Positions 1 through 12,800 of a stretch of DNA of 64,000 bases are shown here, piece by piece. The notes beneath the pieces were generated by a model. That model did no database searches and was not told the origin of the DNA. It worked only from the letters and a program-made list of their open reading frames with translations. Location of the stretch: positions 2,046,001-2,110,000 of the forward strand of contig JAWZYV010016944.1 of NCBI GenBank assembly GCA_038373885.1. Direction: 5' to 3'. A program made the translations under genes and the position numbers. Within the stretch, counting starts at the first letter, position 1; the number at the start of each line of letters is the position of its first letter. Origin of the DNA: Cheiracanthium punctorium (Eukaryota > Arthropoda > Arachnida > Araneae > Cheiracanthiidae).

Positions 1-53
1 AGCTATTTAAAATTAGCGGATTTCCGCTAATTTGCGGAAAAATCACATGCCTG
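1..53. mobile_element. End fragment of a CAGGCATG-type element
   Basis: The window opens with gcggatttccgc and gcggaaaaatcacatgcctg. This resembles the right end of the 56935-60179 element (gcggaaatccgc ... ttttcatgcctg). Only this end is inside the window. Confidence 0.4.
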
Positions 54-1306
54 CTCATGGCCAACACAGTCATTTGTAACTCTGGTTTCTCAAGTCGCCA
101 AGTGTTCGTGTAGAGCTTCATGTGTCTTTACAAGAGTTTCCTGTCCTCATCAGAAGGGCAGGGGCTTCTGAATATTGGCATCCTTTTAACTGCTAATGAT
201 CACAAAGGACTTTCGGAACCATGGATTTAACTTTCGCATACACTCAATATAAACAGTGGTCTTCAATCTCAAAAGCAATTGAATATATTAGGGCAGATTC
301 AAAAGAAATTCCTCATACTTGTTGTTATCATCAACCCTTTTTTACATTTTTGGCTGCTGTAGTTTGATTTTCAGCTTCAATTCACTTGTGTCAAGTTTCA
401 AAAATAAAAAAACCTGATTTCTTATGCATATACTTTCAGCATAAAATGCACATATAGGCACAATATAATCAATATAGGCACAATAATAATAATTTTTTTT
501 CTTAAATGGCATGCATATCTACATAAACTTTAAATACATTCTTCCTAATTAAATGCCCTCAGGTGTCTTCAATCTCAAAAGCAATTGAATATATTTAGGG
601 CAGATAGGGAAGAAATTCCTCATACTTGTGATCAACATGAAAGGGATAAGAGTTTATCTTGCAAACCTGATGAAGAAAATTGGAAAAACTTGCATTCCTG
701 AATGAATTCTTAAAAAGCCTGAGAAAACGAAGAAAAATCCCGAGACCCCAAACAAGATAAAAAGTCTAAAACTCAGACCAAAATTCTGAGACCTTGCAAG
801 TCTTCAATATCCTGGCATCAACAGATAAATAACAACTAAATTTTCCTTTACTCATTTTCAAATTTTCCACATTGTGTACTGCTTCCTCTTGAGGAATGTC
901 CAAGCAGCAATTCACATGTTCCCAGGATTTATGACTTTTCACTAACTTTTGGTTCACTTTGGAATGTTAAAGGAGCTTTTCCAAGAAAGGATTAGATGAG
1001 CTGGGAGATTAAAGACAACAGAAAGTTTACAAAAACAAAAAATATTGCTCACTATATCTGGGGTTTACTTGTTAAAGTAATGCTATCTTAGACTTAACAT
1101 TATATCAAAAGTATTTTCGATTCCCTCCTTAAATGAGAGTTTTCATTATAACAGAGTTCATTACAAACGAGTCTGACTGTATAAATAAGTGCTTTCAATA
1201 AATAAGAAGAATGTTCATTTATTTGTTATTAATGGCAAAAATATTACTTTATATACAAAGTGATATTTCATAGAATCTATTACATCATTTATTGACAAAA
1301 ACTTAC
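54..1306. other. XPO5 intron sequence, no gene
   Basis: AT-rich and without a convincing ORF. It holds a direct duplication of about 65 bp (near 259-322 and 565-629, both carrying caaaagcaattgaatatat). Around 1150-1186 there is a Tigger-like terminus (ttataacagagttcatta ... gactgta). I see nothing else. Confidence 0.6.
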
Positions 1307-1425
1307 CTCATTAAATAGAAAACACCAGGAAAAACTGGCACTAACAATGCAGCAGATGGGTTTCTGTAGAGAACTGAATTTAAACTTTCACTCATAGGAT
1401 GAATAAAATTTCCTACAGCAGCAAT
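1307..1425 (-). CDS. XPO5: XPO5 exon (last in window), 119 nt
   Basis: Acceptor tatatcag, donor gtaagttt. 39 codons + 2 nt (phase 2). It contains SLNSVLYRNPSAALLVPVF, matching exportin-5 NPIFRNPCTEQILKLLDNL. No further exon is visible in bases 1-1306, so the gene continues beyond the left edge. Confidence 0.92.
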
Positions 1426-4400
1426 CTGATATAAATTAAAGCAATATAAAATATCTTTAATAATAATAATAATAAGTCATGACCAAATACTTAAAGAAAA
1501 AAAAGGAAAAATTCAAAATTTTAAATGTCTAATCATGCAAGAAAATAAGCACTATATAAAGTAAAACTAAAAGATTTAAATGTAGAATTATGCTTTAAAA
1601 TATGTCTTGCAACTCCACTTTTCTTTCCAATTAAACATATTTTTTTCACAAGAAAAAATGCTCATGTTTAGTACATAATTTTTTTTTTTTTTTGCAGTGG
1701 TCAGTAGATGTCAGGAACATAGCCACAAAAAATGGGGAAGGAAGCTAGGAATAGTAACTCAAAATAATAACAATAATAATTATATATATATATATATATA
1801 ACTCGTCTGTTTGAGCCTCGTCAGGGGGAGACCCCCTGAAACCCCTAATTTTTTATTTTCATTACCAGATTAAAACGATATTAATTGACTATGCCATTTT
1901 ATCTCTCACCCCTTTTTCTTTTTCTTTTATTCTTCCTTTACATTTATTTCATCAACTGGAAGTAGGAGGATTTCCTGATCTTTCCTTGCAATTGCAAATG
2001 TGGGTCGATGATAACTTAACTTATATAATTTTTTAATATCTATCATAACACATCAAATATATATTTATATACAGGGTGTCCCAAAAAGGTGGTAACAGGC
2101 TTTAATTCTTTATCTATTACATATAAGTGTAGGAATAAATAAATCAAATAAGTGTAGGATAAATAAATCAAAAAATTATTTTCTGGTAACCCTTCATTTT
2201 CAGATTCTTTCCCCTTGCTCTCAAGGAAAACTTGATTTTCATTTAAGACCTTGTTTACACTACTCTCGTGATTTATATAAGTATTTTTGCTTGAATCCGT
2301 TTCATTAGGCGAATATTGATGCGTCAACAGTTCATTTATTTGAAAAGCGTTTTTATTTTCAATACTCTGAATTCTAGGCGATTCCTTATATCCAGTTACA
2401 AATTCTTTCACTACTTTAATGTAACCTATCCAAACATTTTCGCGCTTGCTTAATACCTTTAATCCATTTTCATCGATAGATAAATTTAATTTGTTGATTA
2501 CGTCGACTCCTAAAACAATTTCAGGTGTGAGATCTTTCATAATGTAAGCATTAGCAGAAATTGTAATATTATCGATACACAATTCCGTTGGAAAATAACC
2601 TAATGGTTGTACTACTTCTTTGGTGATACCTGATATTTTTACATCATCAGAAAATAGTTTTGGAGAGCCAATTTTTACATAAGTTTCATAATTCACAAGG
2701 TTCAATTCGCTTCCAGTATCAATCAAACATCTTGATCTTATCAATCAAACATTTTTCCATCCTATTGGAATTTGAGATATAGAAGTTCGCTTCGTTTTTG
2801 GTATGTGAAGTGGATACTTGGTTGAAATTTTAATTTTGTCGAGAATCATGGCGGGAAATTTGGCAATCATTCTTTCTATTTAAACATTGAGAAGCGACAT
2901 GGCCGTAGAGATTACAGGCGAAGCACTTAATTTTTTATCTGTCCCTATTTTTTATCGCACAGTCAACATTTGAATTATTCGCGCTATTTGAATACCTAGA
3001 TTTATTATTATTTTGGACACGATTAAAATAATTTTCATTATCCGATTCTTTCATGTAGGTATGTAGGATCTTTTATTAGTCATTTCAAAATTATTTGAAC
3101 TTCGATTAATACCCTTCTTGAAACTACACCTTGCGGCTTCATAATCAATCTAGCTTGTTTACTAACACATCAACTTTTTTAATACTTGGGAGGTCATCAA
3201 TGAAATGTTCTTGAATGTCATAAGGCAAACTCTGTTTTATGCATTCCGCTATCATTAATTCCTTCAGATTTTCAAAATTGCCAATCTCCATACCGTGAAT
3301 CCACTCATCGAAATAGTTACGAAGCTCGAAAGCAAAATCTCGCCAATCGGCGGACTGTTGTTTCTTGTGAGAGATAAACTTCTGCCGAAATTCTTCTGCC
3401 GTTAACTTAAAATGCTTTAAATAAGATTTTTCACATGATCGTACTCATCTGCTAAGGGATCCGATTCTCTCGATATTATATTTATGAATTCTAATGGTAA
3501 CAAACTTAATAAATGCATTACCCAATTATTTTTAGGTATGTCTAATCGGCCGATTTGTTTTTCGAATAGTGCTAGATAAATACTAATATCTCCCGATCCG
3601 CCGAATCGCGTCATAATATTTTGCGGAGTTTGTTTTCTATTCTCATTATTAGACGCAAGCGGATTTTCTACTATGGTTTCTCGTCTACAAGTAATTTCTA
3701 ACTGTCGTAACTCAAATTCTCTTTCTTCCCTCTCTCTTGCGATTGCTATTTCTCTTTCTCCTCTTATGACCTCAAGATGAGACTTGACAAAACCTTCATC
3801 AAAATCCTCAGAGTCTTTAATTAACTTTAAAAGCGCAGGTACTTTTGTATTTGGCAGAACATTGATATCTAACTCTTCGCATAATAATAACAAATCACAT
3901 TTCTTGGCTTTTGTTAAGCAAGACATATTTTCTTAATAAACTTCTTTTAAGATATAATAAAATTTCTACTCACAGTTCCTTGGATTACTCAATGGTTGAA
4001 ATGCTGCAACAACATTACTCAACGTTAGTCCGTAAATCAATCCCGGCCGAGCCCCCATTTGTAGGAAGCTGAATGCAGTTTACAGTCAAATAAATAAACA
4101 AACGAATAAAAAAAAATACTTTTTAATCATCAAACAAGCCCTTCTGGCTAATACAGCACTTATGCTATTCACACACTCAAAATCTGTAGAACAATGAAAA
4201 TATAAGGAGTGGGCTCCTTATATTTTCACGTAGTTAATAAAATTTTGTGTGTGCTACTTTTTGGAATGCATTTTAAGATCATGAAATGTCTCGTTTTAAA
4301 TAAAACCAGTGAGTTTAATGGAGTCGGTGACTAACCTAATCCCACAGATGAGGACAAAGTAAATTGAAAAAATGGTCAAAATAAGATTGGAAAAAAGATT

Positions 4401-6839
4401 ATGTGACAAAAACCTCCTCTAATTAATTTTCAAAACGTTATGCTTTTTAAATTTGTGTATGACCCTGCACGAAAAAATTCCCAGTTAGTAAAATGTGTTC
4501 CATACACTAATGAGGTAACAAATAATTTGAGAATTACAGTGAACTTCGGTTATAATGAATCCGGATACAGTGAACTTTAGGCTATAGTGAATGCAAATCA
4601 TTAGTGGATGATATTACTTTCACATTAGAAGAATTAAGTGCCTCTGGTATCACCAATTATGAATAAAGAAACTTATAAAGAGGAAGAAAATGATTTTAGT
4701 GATGAAAGAAATTGCATAAGAATATTGTTCAATACCTTGTTGGGAGCAATGATGTTCTTTCTGGTTCTTTTTACTAGAACATGAAAATTCTTCCAAATGC
4801 TAAAGTTGCGTTGATTTTCAAAATATGAAACAAGCATCTATAATACAATACCTGAATATTGAAATGCGAAAATTCATATAAATAAATTCCCTTTAAAGGA
4901 ATTTTTCGTGCATTGTAAGAATGTTCTTCCTTTTTAAACATCAGTTTGATTTTTCAGTTTTTTCTTCATAAATGCTAATACAAGTAACAGTTTTCTGTTG
5001 AATAAATTTTGATTTTTAAATTCATCTTAACAAGTCTAAACTTCTCAAAATATAGCCTCAGAATTTTTGGTTTCAAAAGTCACACATTTAGTAATTATAT
5101 AATTTTTCTAATAGGAATAGTTTGATTAAATTATAATGAAATAATAGGAGATATTATTGCAGGGCCCATACTCATCTTTCAAAATGAAATTTAAGGAATT
5201 TTTAAGGAATATTTAAGGACTCAAATTTTTTCAAGGAATCCACTTTTTTCTGGACTATCAATGCAATTATTTTTAATAATTATTACTATCATTGCGCATT
5301 ATAAACATGTTTTAATTGAAACTGACAAAAAAAAAAGAGAGAAAGAGAGAGAGAGAGATTTTTGAAGCGATTATTCGATTTTGGAAATTTAAGTCATTTT
5401 ATGATTTCAATTTTAAGTAAAGTTTAATTAATTAATAGCCTACTTAATTAAAAATCCTAACCTTAATTAGTGAATTTTAAATCAAGTAAAATTAAAATTT
5501 CTAAACAATTTGTTTATTAAGATGGTTTTGTTTTGTCACCATATACCAGTATTCATAAAGGAAGTAAAATAATAATGAAGTGTTTAAAATTTATTAAGGT
5601 ATATGTTGAATTACTATTGATGACTCATGGCTGACTCATTTTTATTTATTTGTTTACTTGTTCTATATTTTGGCGCCAAACATCTAAAAGATCGTTATTC
5701 TGGCGATCGTGTTGCCATCTTTGTGTAAGGTAACTATACATATGTGTTCAAGTAATTAAAATAATTTGTACAACAATTTTCTTTTAAATTTATGAAAATA
5801 CGTTTTGTGAGAGCTGACATCATTCAGAGGGCTGGTAATAAATTTTTAGAGCTGACAATAAGAGTTTCATAAAAATGTTTGTTTTGAAATTGGTAATTTT
5901 CCTTAGAAAAATTAAGTGGTTGTAATTACAGTTAAGTTTTTTTTTCTTTCACTATAATTATCTTTTCTGGAATTCTCTAACCTTCTTTCTAATTTTTAAT
6001 AACATCCAATAACTACGTGCATCGATACCAATACTTTGATTCAATATATCAAAGAAGAAAACAACAACGGCGCAAGGATATGGAGATCGGCATCCAAGCA
6101 TTTTCAAATTTTTAAATCAAAAATCGAATTTCTACAATAGTTACAACGATAAGAACAACTTTCACATTTTTCATCTTCGTAAAAAAATTAAGTTTCAACA
6201 CTCATCGATAATAAATCTACAAGTTTTCATTAATAATAATTGTATCTTCGACCGAACTACTTTATGAGCGGAAAGCACCAGCCAAAGAAGTAAAAAGGTG
6301 ACTTAAGGTAAGAAGTAAAAGGTGACCAACGATAAGTTTCTATCTTTCTCTCTTTCTTTTTTTTTGTGCACAAGTGTTAGGTAAATTTTTTTTGAAAAGT
6401 CAGCTCGGGGTAAGGGAAAATGAGGAATTTTAAAGTTATAGTGTTTCATGTTCTTTCACGATATTATCTAGATTTAAGTTTTCAAATGTAAAAGAATTAA
6501 AGGTTAACCTAATAAATGTGATTTGTTATTTGTAAAAATGGCTCCTCTTCATTTATCTCACTTCGTGTGAATTTTATTTCAGCAGTTCTCTTTCAGGTTT
6601 CAATCCTTTTTTATTTAGCCTAAAAATATTCGCACGTATGCCGAGAACTTGGTTGGTATATTGCGGTCACAACGCTTTCTAAAACTAAGCATTTATTTTC
6701 TAAGTGTGAAATATGAAAATGATAGTTGGTTAAAAATTTAAATAGTAAATCTTTGAGTAGGATAAAGGTATGATAGAGAAGTACAACAATGGTGCCGTTC
6801 AAATTTGGATCAGCAAATTAAGTGTGATGAATGAGACGA

Positions 6840-6873
<34 letters not shown>

Positions 6874-9800
6874 TGTGTGTTTTGTTAACGCTTTGGTCAG
6901 CCATGGGTCAAATTTTTTCTGACTGATTTTAATAGATTGTATAATTATTATTAGTTATTTAGTATTTTGGGTTAGAATTATTTAAATTAAAATGCCTAGA
7001 TCATCCACCGAGGAACTTCCCTCTTTAGATAATACGCGTCACATAACAGTAACCACTGTGAATTTTGGGGAATTTATCCCCCTAGTAACCCCCTTTTCGG
7101 GGAATAACCCCGACTTTACGATTAATGATTTCTTCGACAAGATCGAAGAAATCGCCAAACACGCGTCATGGAAGGATGAACAAATACTGTTTGTCGCCAA
7201 AACTAAATGCGTGGGAGAGGCGGACGCTTTTGTTAGGTCGCAGCCTCAGTTAAAAGCTGCCGATTACAGAACATTTAAAGAAGCGTTGAAAGACAGGTTC
7301 GGCACTAACGACAAAGATTATTCTGTTTTAAAATTCACAACGGCAGTACAGGGCTTTAATGAGACCACGCGGGGTTTTTTATCCCGTTTAAACGGTTTAG
7401 CACATCGCTGCTTTCCCGATGATGAGCCCATTCGGCAAAGGATGTTGGTTTCCCAATGTCTTCAAGGCTTCCGACCTTCCGTCCGCCGATTCATCATGGC
7501 ACAAGACCATGACACTTTTGAAAAAATTTGGGCTCTGGCCTTACAAGAAGAACAATGCGCCGCGCTAGAGAAAGCCTACGCGAATGTCAACATTGTTGAC
7601 ATCGAGCCGAAGCCGTCCGCCATTGAAACGGAGTTGAGAGAAATTAAATCTTTAGTTCAAAATAGTATCTTTGAAACAGATAAAAGAGTTAGCGATCTTC
7701 AAGAGGAGGTAAAGAGATTGAACAAATTAGTCATTAACAACGGTAACAATCGTATAATTTGTTTTAAATGCAGAAAACCAGGGCATTATAGTCGCGATTG
7801 TAGATCAAGGTATTATAATCAACACAGACCCAATGGAAATGACAGGCAGGGAAACTAAATCAGGGGCAAGACAGGGACACTCATCTGATCTTGAATCCCC
7901 CTTTTGAGTGCACTGGGATTGTGACTTCGGAATCCAACTATACTTTACCCATTATACAAATTAATGTTAATGATTTTGTTATACATACTCTTATTGATAC
8001 GGGTGCCTCAATTTCTATAATTAAGGGAAGTGTTTTGGAATCTTTGAAAGACACACGCTGCATTAAATTAGTAGAACCTTGTTTTTTAAAAGTATTGGGC
8101 ATTACACAAAATTTAGTAACCTTAAACCAGAAAGTTAAGTTAGAAGTTCAATTAGGGACCTTTAAGTGTGAAATAGAATTTTTTGTATGTAATACAGATT
8201 TATTTACTTACGATGCGATCTTAGGTTCGAACTTTCTTATCCAAAATCAAATTCATATCAATTTTGCTAAGACTACCATTTCAAATGAAAATTTTTTACT
8301 TAATTGGTCAAATAAACAAATTTCTAGACATAATGTTAATTCTGTACAAAATCTAAATTTTCAAGTAGGTTTTAATAAACGTAAATGTATCATTCCTCCT
8401 AAATCTGAATTAATTGTGACAGTTACTACAAAAGATAATTTTAAGATTTCTGATTTTGTCTTAATTCAACCACATAAGCATGCCATGACACATGTGTGGA
8501 TTGTCTCGAGCTCAGTAAATGAAGGTAATGACAATGGCGAATATTTTGTCAAGATAGCTAATTTTTCTAACGACCCTGTTCACATTAACAAAGACACCAA
8601 AATTGTAAACATTGAGCCTATTAAGAGCGATGAAGTAAGCGTTGGGGAGGAATTTTATAAGGACGATAATGAATTGATGGGAGAAGTAAACATGGCGGAG
8701 GAATTTTATGAAGATGAGAATGAAATTTTTGGAGGTAAATTTGATCTGGCTCATTTAGGAGATGAGGAAAAAGTTAAATTAAAAAATTTATTAATCAAAC
8801 ATAAAGGTGTTTTTGCTGAAAGTGTAAAGCAACTTACGGGTTGCAACACCATAGCTCACCGAATTTACCTAACTGATGATTTGCCAGTCAGGCAGAAGCC
8901 TTACAGAACCCCACATCCTTTACGAGAAGAATTGAAAAGTCAAATAAATCAGCTTTTGGATGCCTGGATAATTTCTGTAAGTGATTCACCGTATGCTTCC
9001 CCAATATTATTAGTTAAGAAAAAGAATAACACGTATAGGTTGGTATGTGACTATAGGAAATTAAATTTAAAAACACAACCGCTTCCTTTTCCTTTACCGT
9101 TAATTTCGGATTTATTAGATTCATTAGAAGGAGCCAAGTATTTTTCTTCTTTGCACTTGTGTTCAGGCTATTGGCAAATGAATTTAGATCCCAAGGATCG
9201 TCATAAGACTGCTTTCACCACCGAATTTGGCCTTTTTCACTGGAATCGTCTCCCTCAGGGTTTGAAAAATGCAGCGTCGTCATTTCAAAGATTATTAGAA
9301 ATAGTATTAGCTGGGCTGAAAGAGTGGAATATTAATACTTACCTCGATGATCTTATAATTGCGTCAAACACGTTCGATGAACACCTCGAAAAACTACACA
9401 TGGTATTCAAGAGATTAGGCGAGCACAACTTAAAAGTTAATCCGGGAAAATGTCAATTAGTTAAAGAAAAAATTACTTACCTTGGGTTTTAGGTCACTGA
9501 CGGTAAAATTTTGCCCGACAGCAGAAATGTGGAGGCAATTCAAAATTTTCCAGTTCCGACTAACAAAAAGCAGGTTCGGTCATTTTTAGGACTTTGTAAT
9601 TTCTATCGCAAATTTATAAAGAATTTCGCCCACATAGCAATACATTTGACTAAATTAACAAAAAAATCAGTAACTTTTGTTTGAGATGAAAATGCCAATA
9701 ATGCTTTCGAGCAATTAAAGTCAGCATTAATCTCTTACCCTTGTCTCATTTTACCAAACACTAAGAAAGAATTCGTTTTGCATACAGATGCTTCTGGGTA

Positions 9801-12800
9801 TGCTATTGGAGCTGTGTTGAGTCAGGAAGGCCAGGATGGACAATTACATCCGGTAGCTTATGCAAGTAGGCGGTTGAACGATGCCGAAACCAGGTATAGT
9901 GTTTTTGAAAGGGAAACCTTAGCGGTCGTTTGGGGAATAAACAATTTTCGACACTATTTGTATGGGCAATCTTTTAAACTTTTTTGTGATCAGAAGTCGC
10001 TTTCCTATGCACTCAAACTTAAGGATAGCGGTAGAATTACAAGATGGATACTAGCGCTTCAAAATTACGACTACACAGTAACTCACACTCCTGGAAAAAT
10101 GAATGTGCCTGCGGATACTTTGTCACGAACAGTTCAGGTAGAACCCGTCAATGTCATTGAATTCACAACAAACAACTTCCCCCCTGCTAGGATTAGGAAT
10201 TTGCAAGAGCAAGACACTAAGTGTCAAGAGATTTTGATTAAGTTAGAGGACACAAATGAAATTGAACAAAATGGGATGAAATTTTTTAAGAGGGATGGAA
10301 TTTTGTTTTGTGTAAATGATAAAGCAAAGGGTCACAAATTTACCATCACAGACAGACTAGTAATTCCAAAGACACTCATTAGTGAGGTTTTGTCCTTAGG
10401 ACATGACTCGATAACATCAGCACACCCAGGCATTAAGAGGACTTTAACCCGAATTAAGAGAAACTATTTTTGGTGGAACATGACACACCATATCATTAAT
10501 TATGTCAAATCTTGCCACTCGTGTCTTGAGAGAAGAGGGTATAATGCTAAACATAAAGCGCCGCTACAAAGAATTCAAATAACTAGTCGGCCTTTTGAGC
10601 GAATTGGGATGGACGCAGTAGGACCACTTCCTATTACTGAGTCAGGCAATCAACATATTATAGTAATTGATGATTATTTTACCCGGTGGGTGGAAGCATA
10701 CCCTGTGAAGGATTTACAAACTGAAACGATTGCTTTGGTGTTAGAAAAGTTCATATGTACTCATGGGATTCCTGAGCATTTGATAACTGACAGAGGTAGT
10801 TCTTTGATTTCTGACAGCATACAAAAAGTTTATAAAAAACTGGATATTAAGAAATATACTAGTACAAGTTACCACCCAGCGACTGATGGGGTAGTTGAAC
10901 GGTTTAATGCTACAATAATTAACGCACTCCAGCACTTAGCAGACAATACTTACCATGAATGGGACAAATATTTACATTTTGCACTTTTAGCTTACAGGAC
11001 AGCAGTGCACTCAACCTTAAAAGATACACCAGCTCATTTAATATATGGAAGGGATTTAGTATTGCCAATAGATCTTATAAGTAGCCCCCCATTGAGGTCA
11101 TATTCTGATCAGAGGGAACTCAGCGAAGATTTGGAGATTCATCTACAACAGTGTTTTAAAATCATAAAAGCCAATTTAGTTGAAGCTGCAGAAAAACAAG
11201 AAAAGTATAGAAAAAAGGTGTGTAAGGAGAAGGGTATTGTTATAGGAGATCTGGTGATGTTATACACGCCGTCAATTAAAGTTGGGCAAGGGAAAAAGTT
11301 TTCTAAATTTAATAAAGGGGTTTATAGAGTTAAAAATCAACTTAGTAAAGTCAATTTTGAAATCATTAACATATACAACCATAAAGATAAACAAGAAGTC
11401 CATGTTGACAGATTAACCAAAATTCCAGATCGCCTCATTTTCCCATCCTTGGATGTAGAGTTCATAGAGGAAGAGCCTAGTGCTCCTAATGAAGATAACG
11501 AAATTTTAAATTCGCCAGATCTTAATAACAGTCCTTTCCCCAAAAACTATACAAAAACTGTCAGAGTAGTCGTGAACAGCAATCGAGTGCCCAGGAAGCT
11601 GCCCAGTAATGTACAGCAGTCTACGACAGGAAGCTCTGCTCCAGTTGTCCAGACCCCACCACAGGCTGTGGTGCCTCCAAGCACGGGACAGGCCACCAAA
11701 CATCAATATAATTTAGGACCGAGGCAGAATGGTTTTGTAAAAAAATGAACTGTTATCATGAAGAATCAGATTATTATAGTGTGAAAAATTTTATGTGTCA
11801 TTTTGTTTTAAATTTTATATGATTTAAGTATTGATTGTTTTGATTCTCTACTAATGTTATATGAATATTTAATATAACTTTAACACTAATTTGTTGGGCC
11901 CAACATAAAAAAATTATGTTCAGCAGCAGATATATTTAAGTTTAAGATATTTATTGGTGGAGTAGCTAACCATCTAATGTGAATATTTTGGGTTTGATTA
12001 ATGTGTTCTTCACCTAGATATAGCAAAGTGTTAATTTTTTTTTAAAGGGTTTTCTTATAAATCATTTTATATATGTTTTGTCAAAGTGGCAATTAATAGG
12101 GTTCTGTTGTAGGCTAAACACACTAGTTAGAAGTTGATCAGAGTCCAAAGTCTACAAATTTTTCTTTTATTATTGAATATGTTTGTGTTATATGTAAAAG
12201 TTTGCAATGGTTCGGAATGTTGGAGGGTAGTGAAGGTTTCCCTTGTGATATGCATTTCAACTTCAAGTGCTAATATTTTGTGTAGTGTTAGTTAGGTATT
12301 TTGCAATTTTTTTTTTAAATTTTGTTTCTTTTATTGTGATATTTTTTTTTTGGTAATTGTATACTATTTTTATGCGAAGCAGATTATTCAAGCTACTGTG
12401 TTAGTTTTTTTTGTTTTGTGTTGTAAATCAACATTTTGGTTTACAATTTGGAGTTAGGCGGGTTACTTAGGGTGTGTACATTCCAGTTTACTGTTACGTT
12501 TCTTTGAAAAAAAAAAAAAAAAAAAATGTTGCACATTTTTTTTTTTCGTGTGAGAGGGAGGTATTTGTTATGATTTCAATTTTAAGTAAAGTTTAATTAA
12601 TTAATAGCCTACTTAATTAAAAATCCTAACCTTAATTAGTGAATTTTAAATCAAGTAAAATTAAAATTTCTAAACAATTTGTTTATTAAGATGGTTTTGT
12701 TTTGTCACCATATACCAGTATTCATAAAGAAAGTAAAATAATAATGAAGTGTTTAAAATTTATTAAGGTATATGTTGAATTACTATTGATGACTCGTGGC

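Larger units (their letters stand above)
2160..4193 (-). mobile_element. Degraded Ty3/gypsy retrotransposon, 5' part (LTR end, PBS, gag, protease)
   Basis: Read on the minus strand, the order is LTR end, a primer binding site of tRNA-Pro type, a gag start, gag C-terminus with a zinc knuckle, then a retropepsin domain with DTGSELN. It stops near 2160, where an unrelated acagggtgtccc repeat begins. RT, RNase H and integrase are absent. Frameshifts separate the gag pieces, so it is a dead 5' fragment. It is unrelated in sequence to the gypsy copy at 5402-14133. Confidence 0.8.

Noticed and set aside
2043..2159. Hydrophobic C-terminal tail of the gypsy protease ORF
   Set aside because: It is read-through into an unrelated repeat (acagggtgtccc), not a membrane domain.
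8512..8754. 80-codon minus-strand ORF inside gypsy pol
   Set aside because: Shadow of the pol coding frame.
11749..12570. Envelope gene in the gypsy element
   Set aside because: No ORF of suitable length or membrane pattern between integrase and the 3' LTR.
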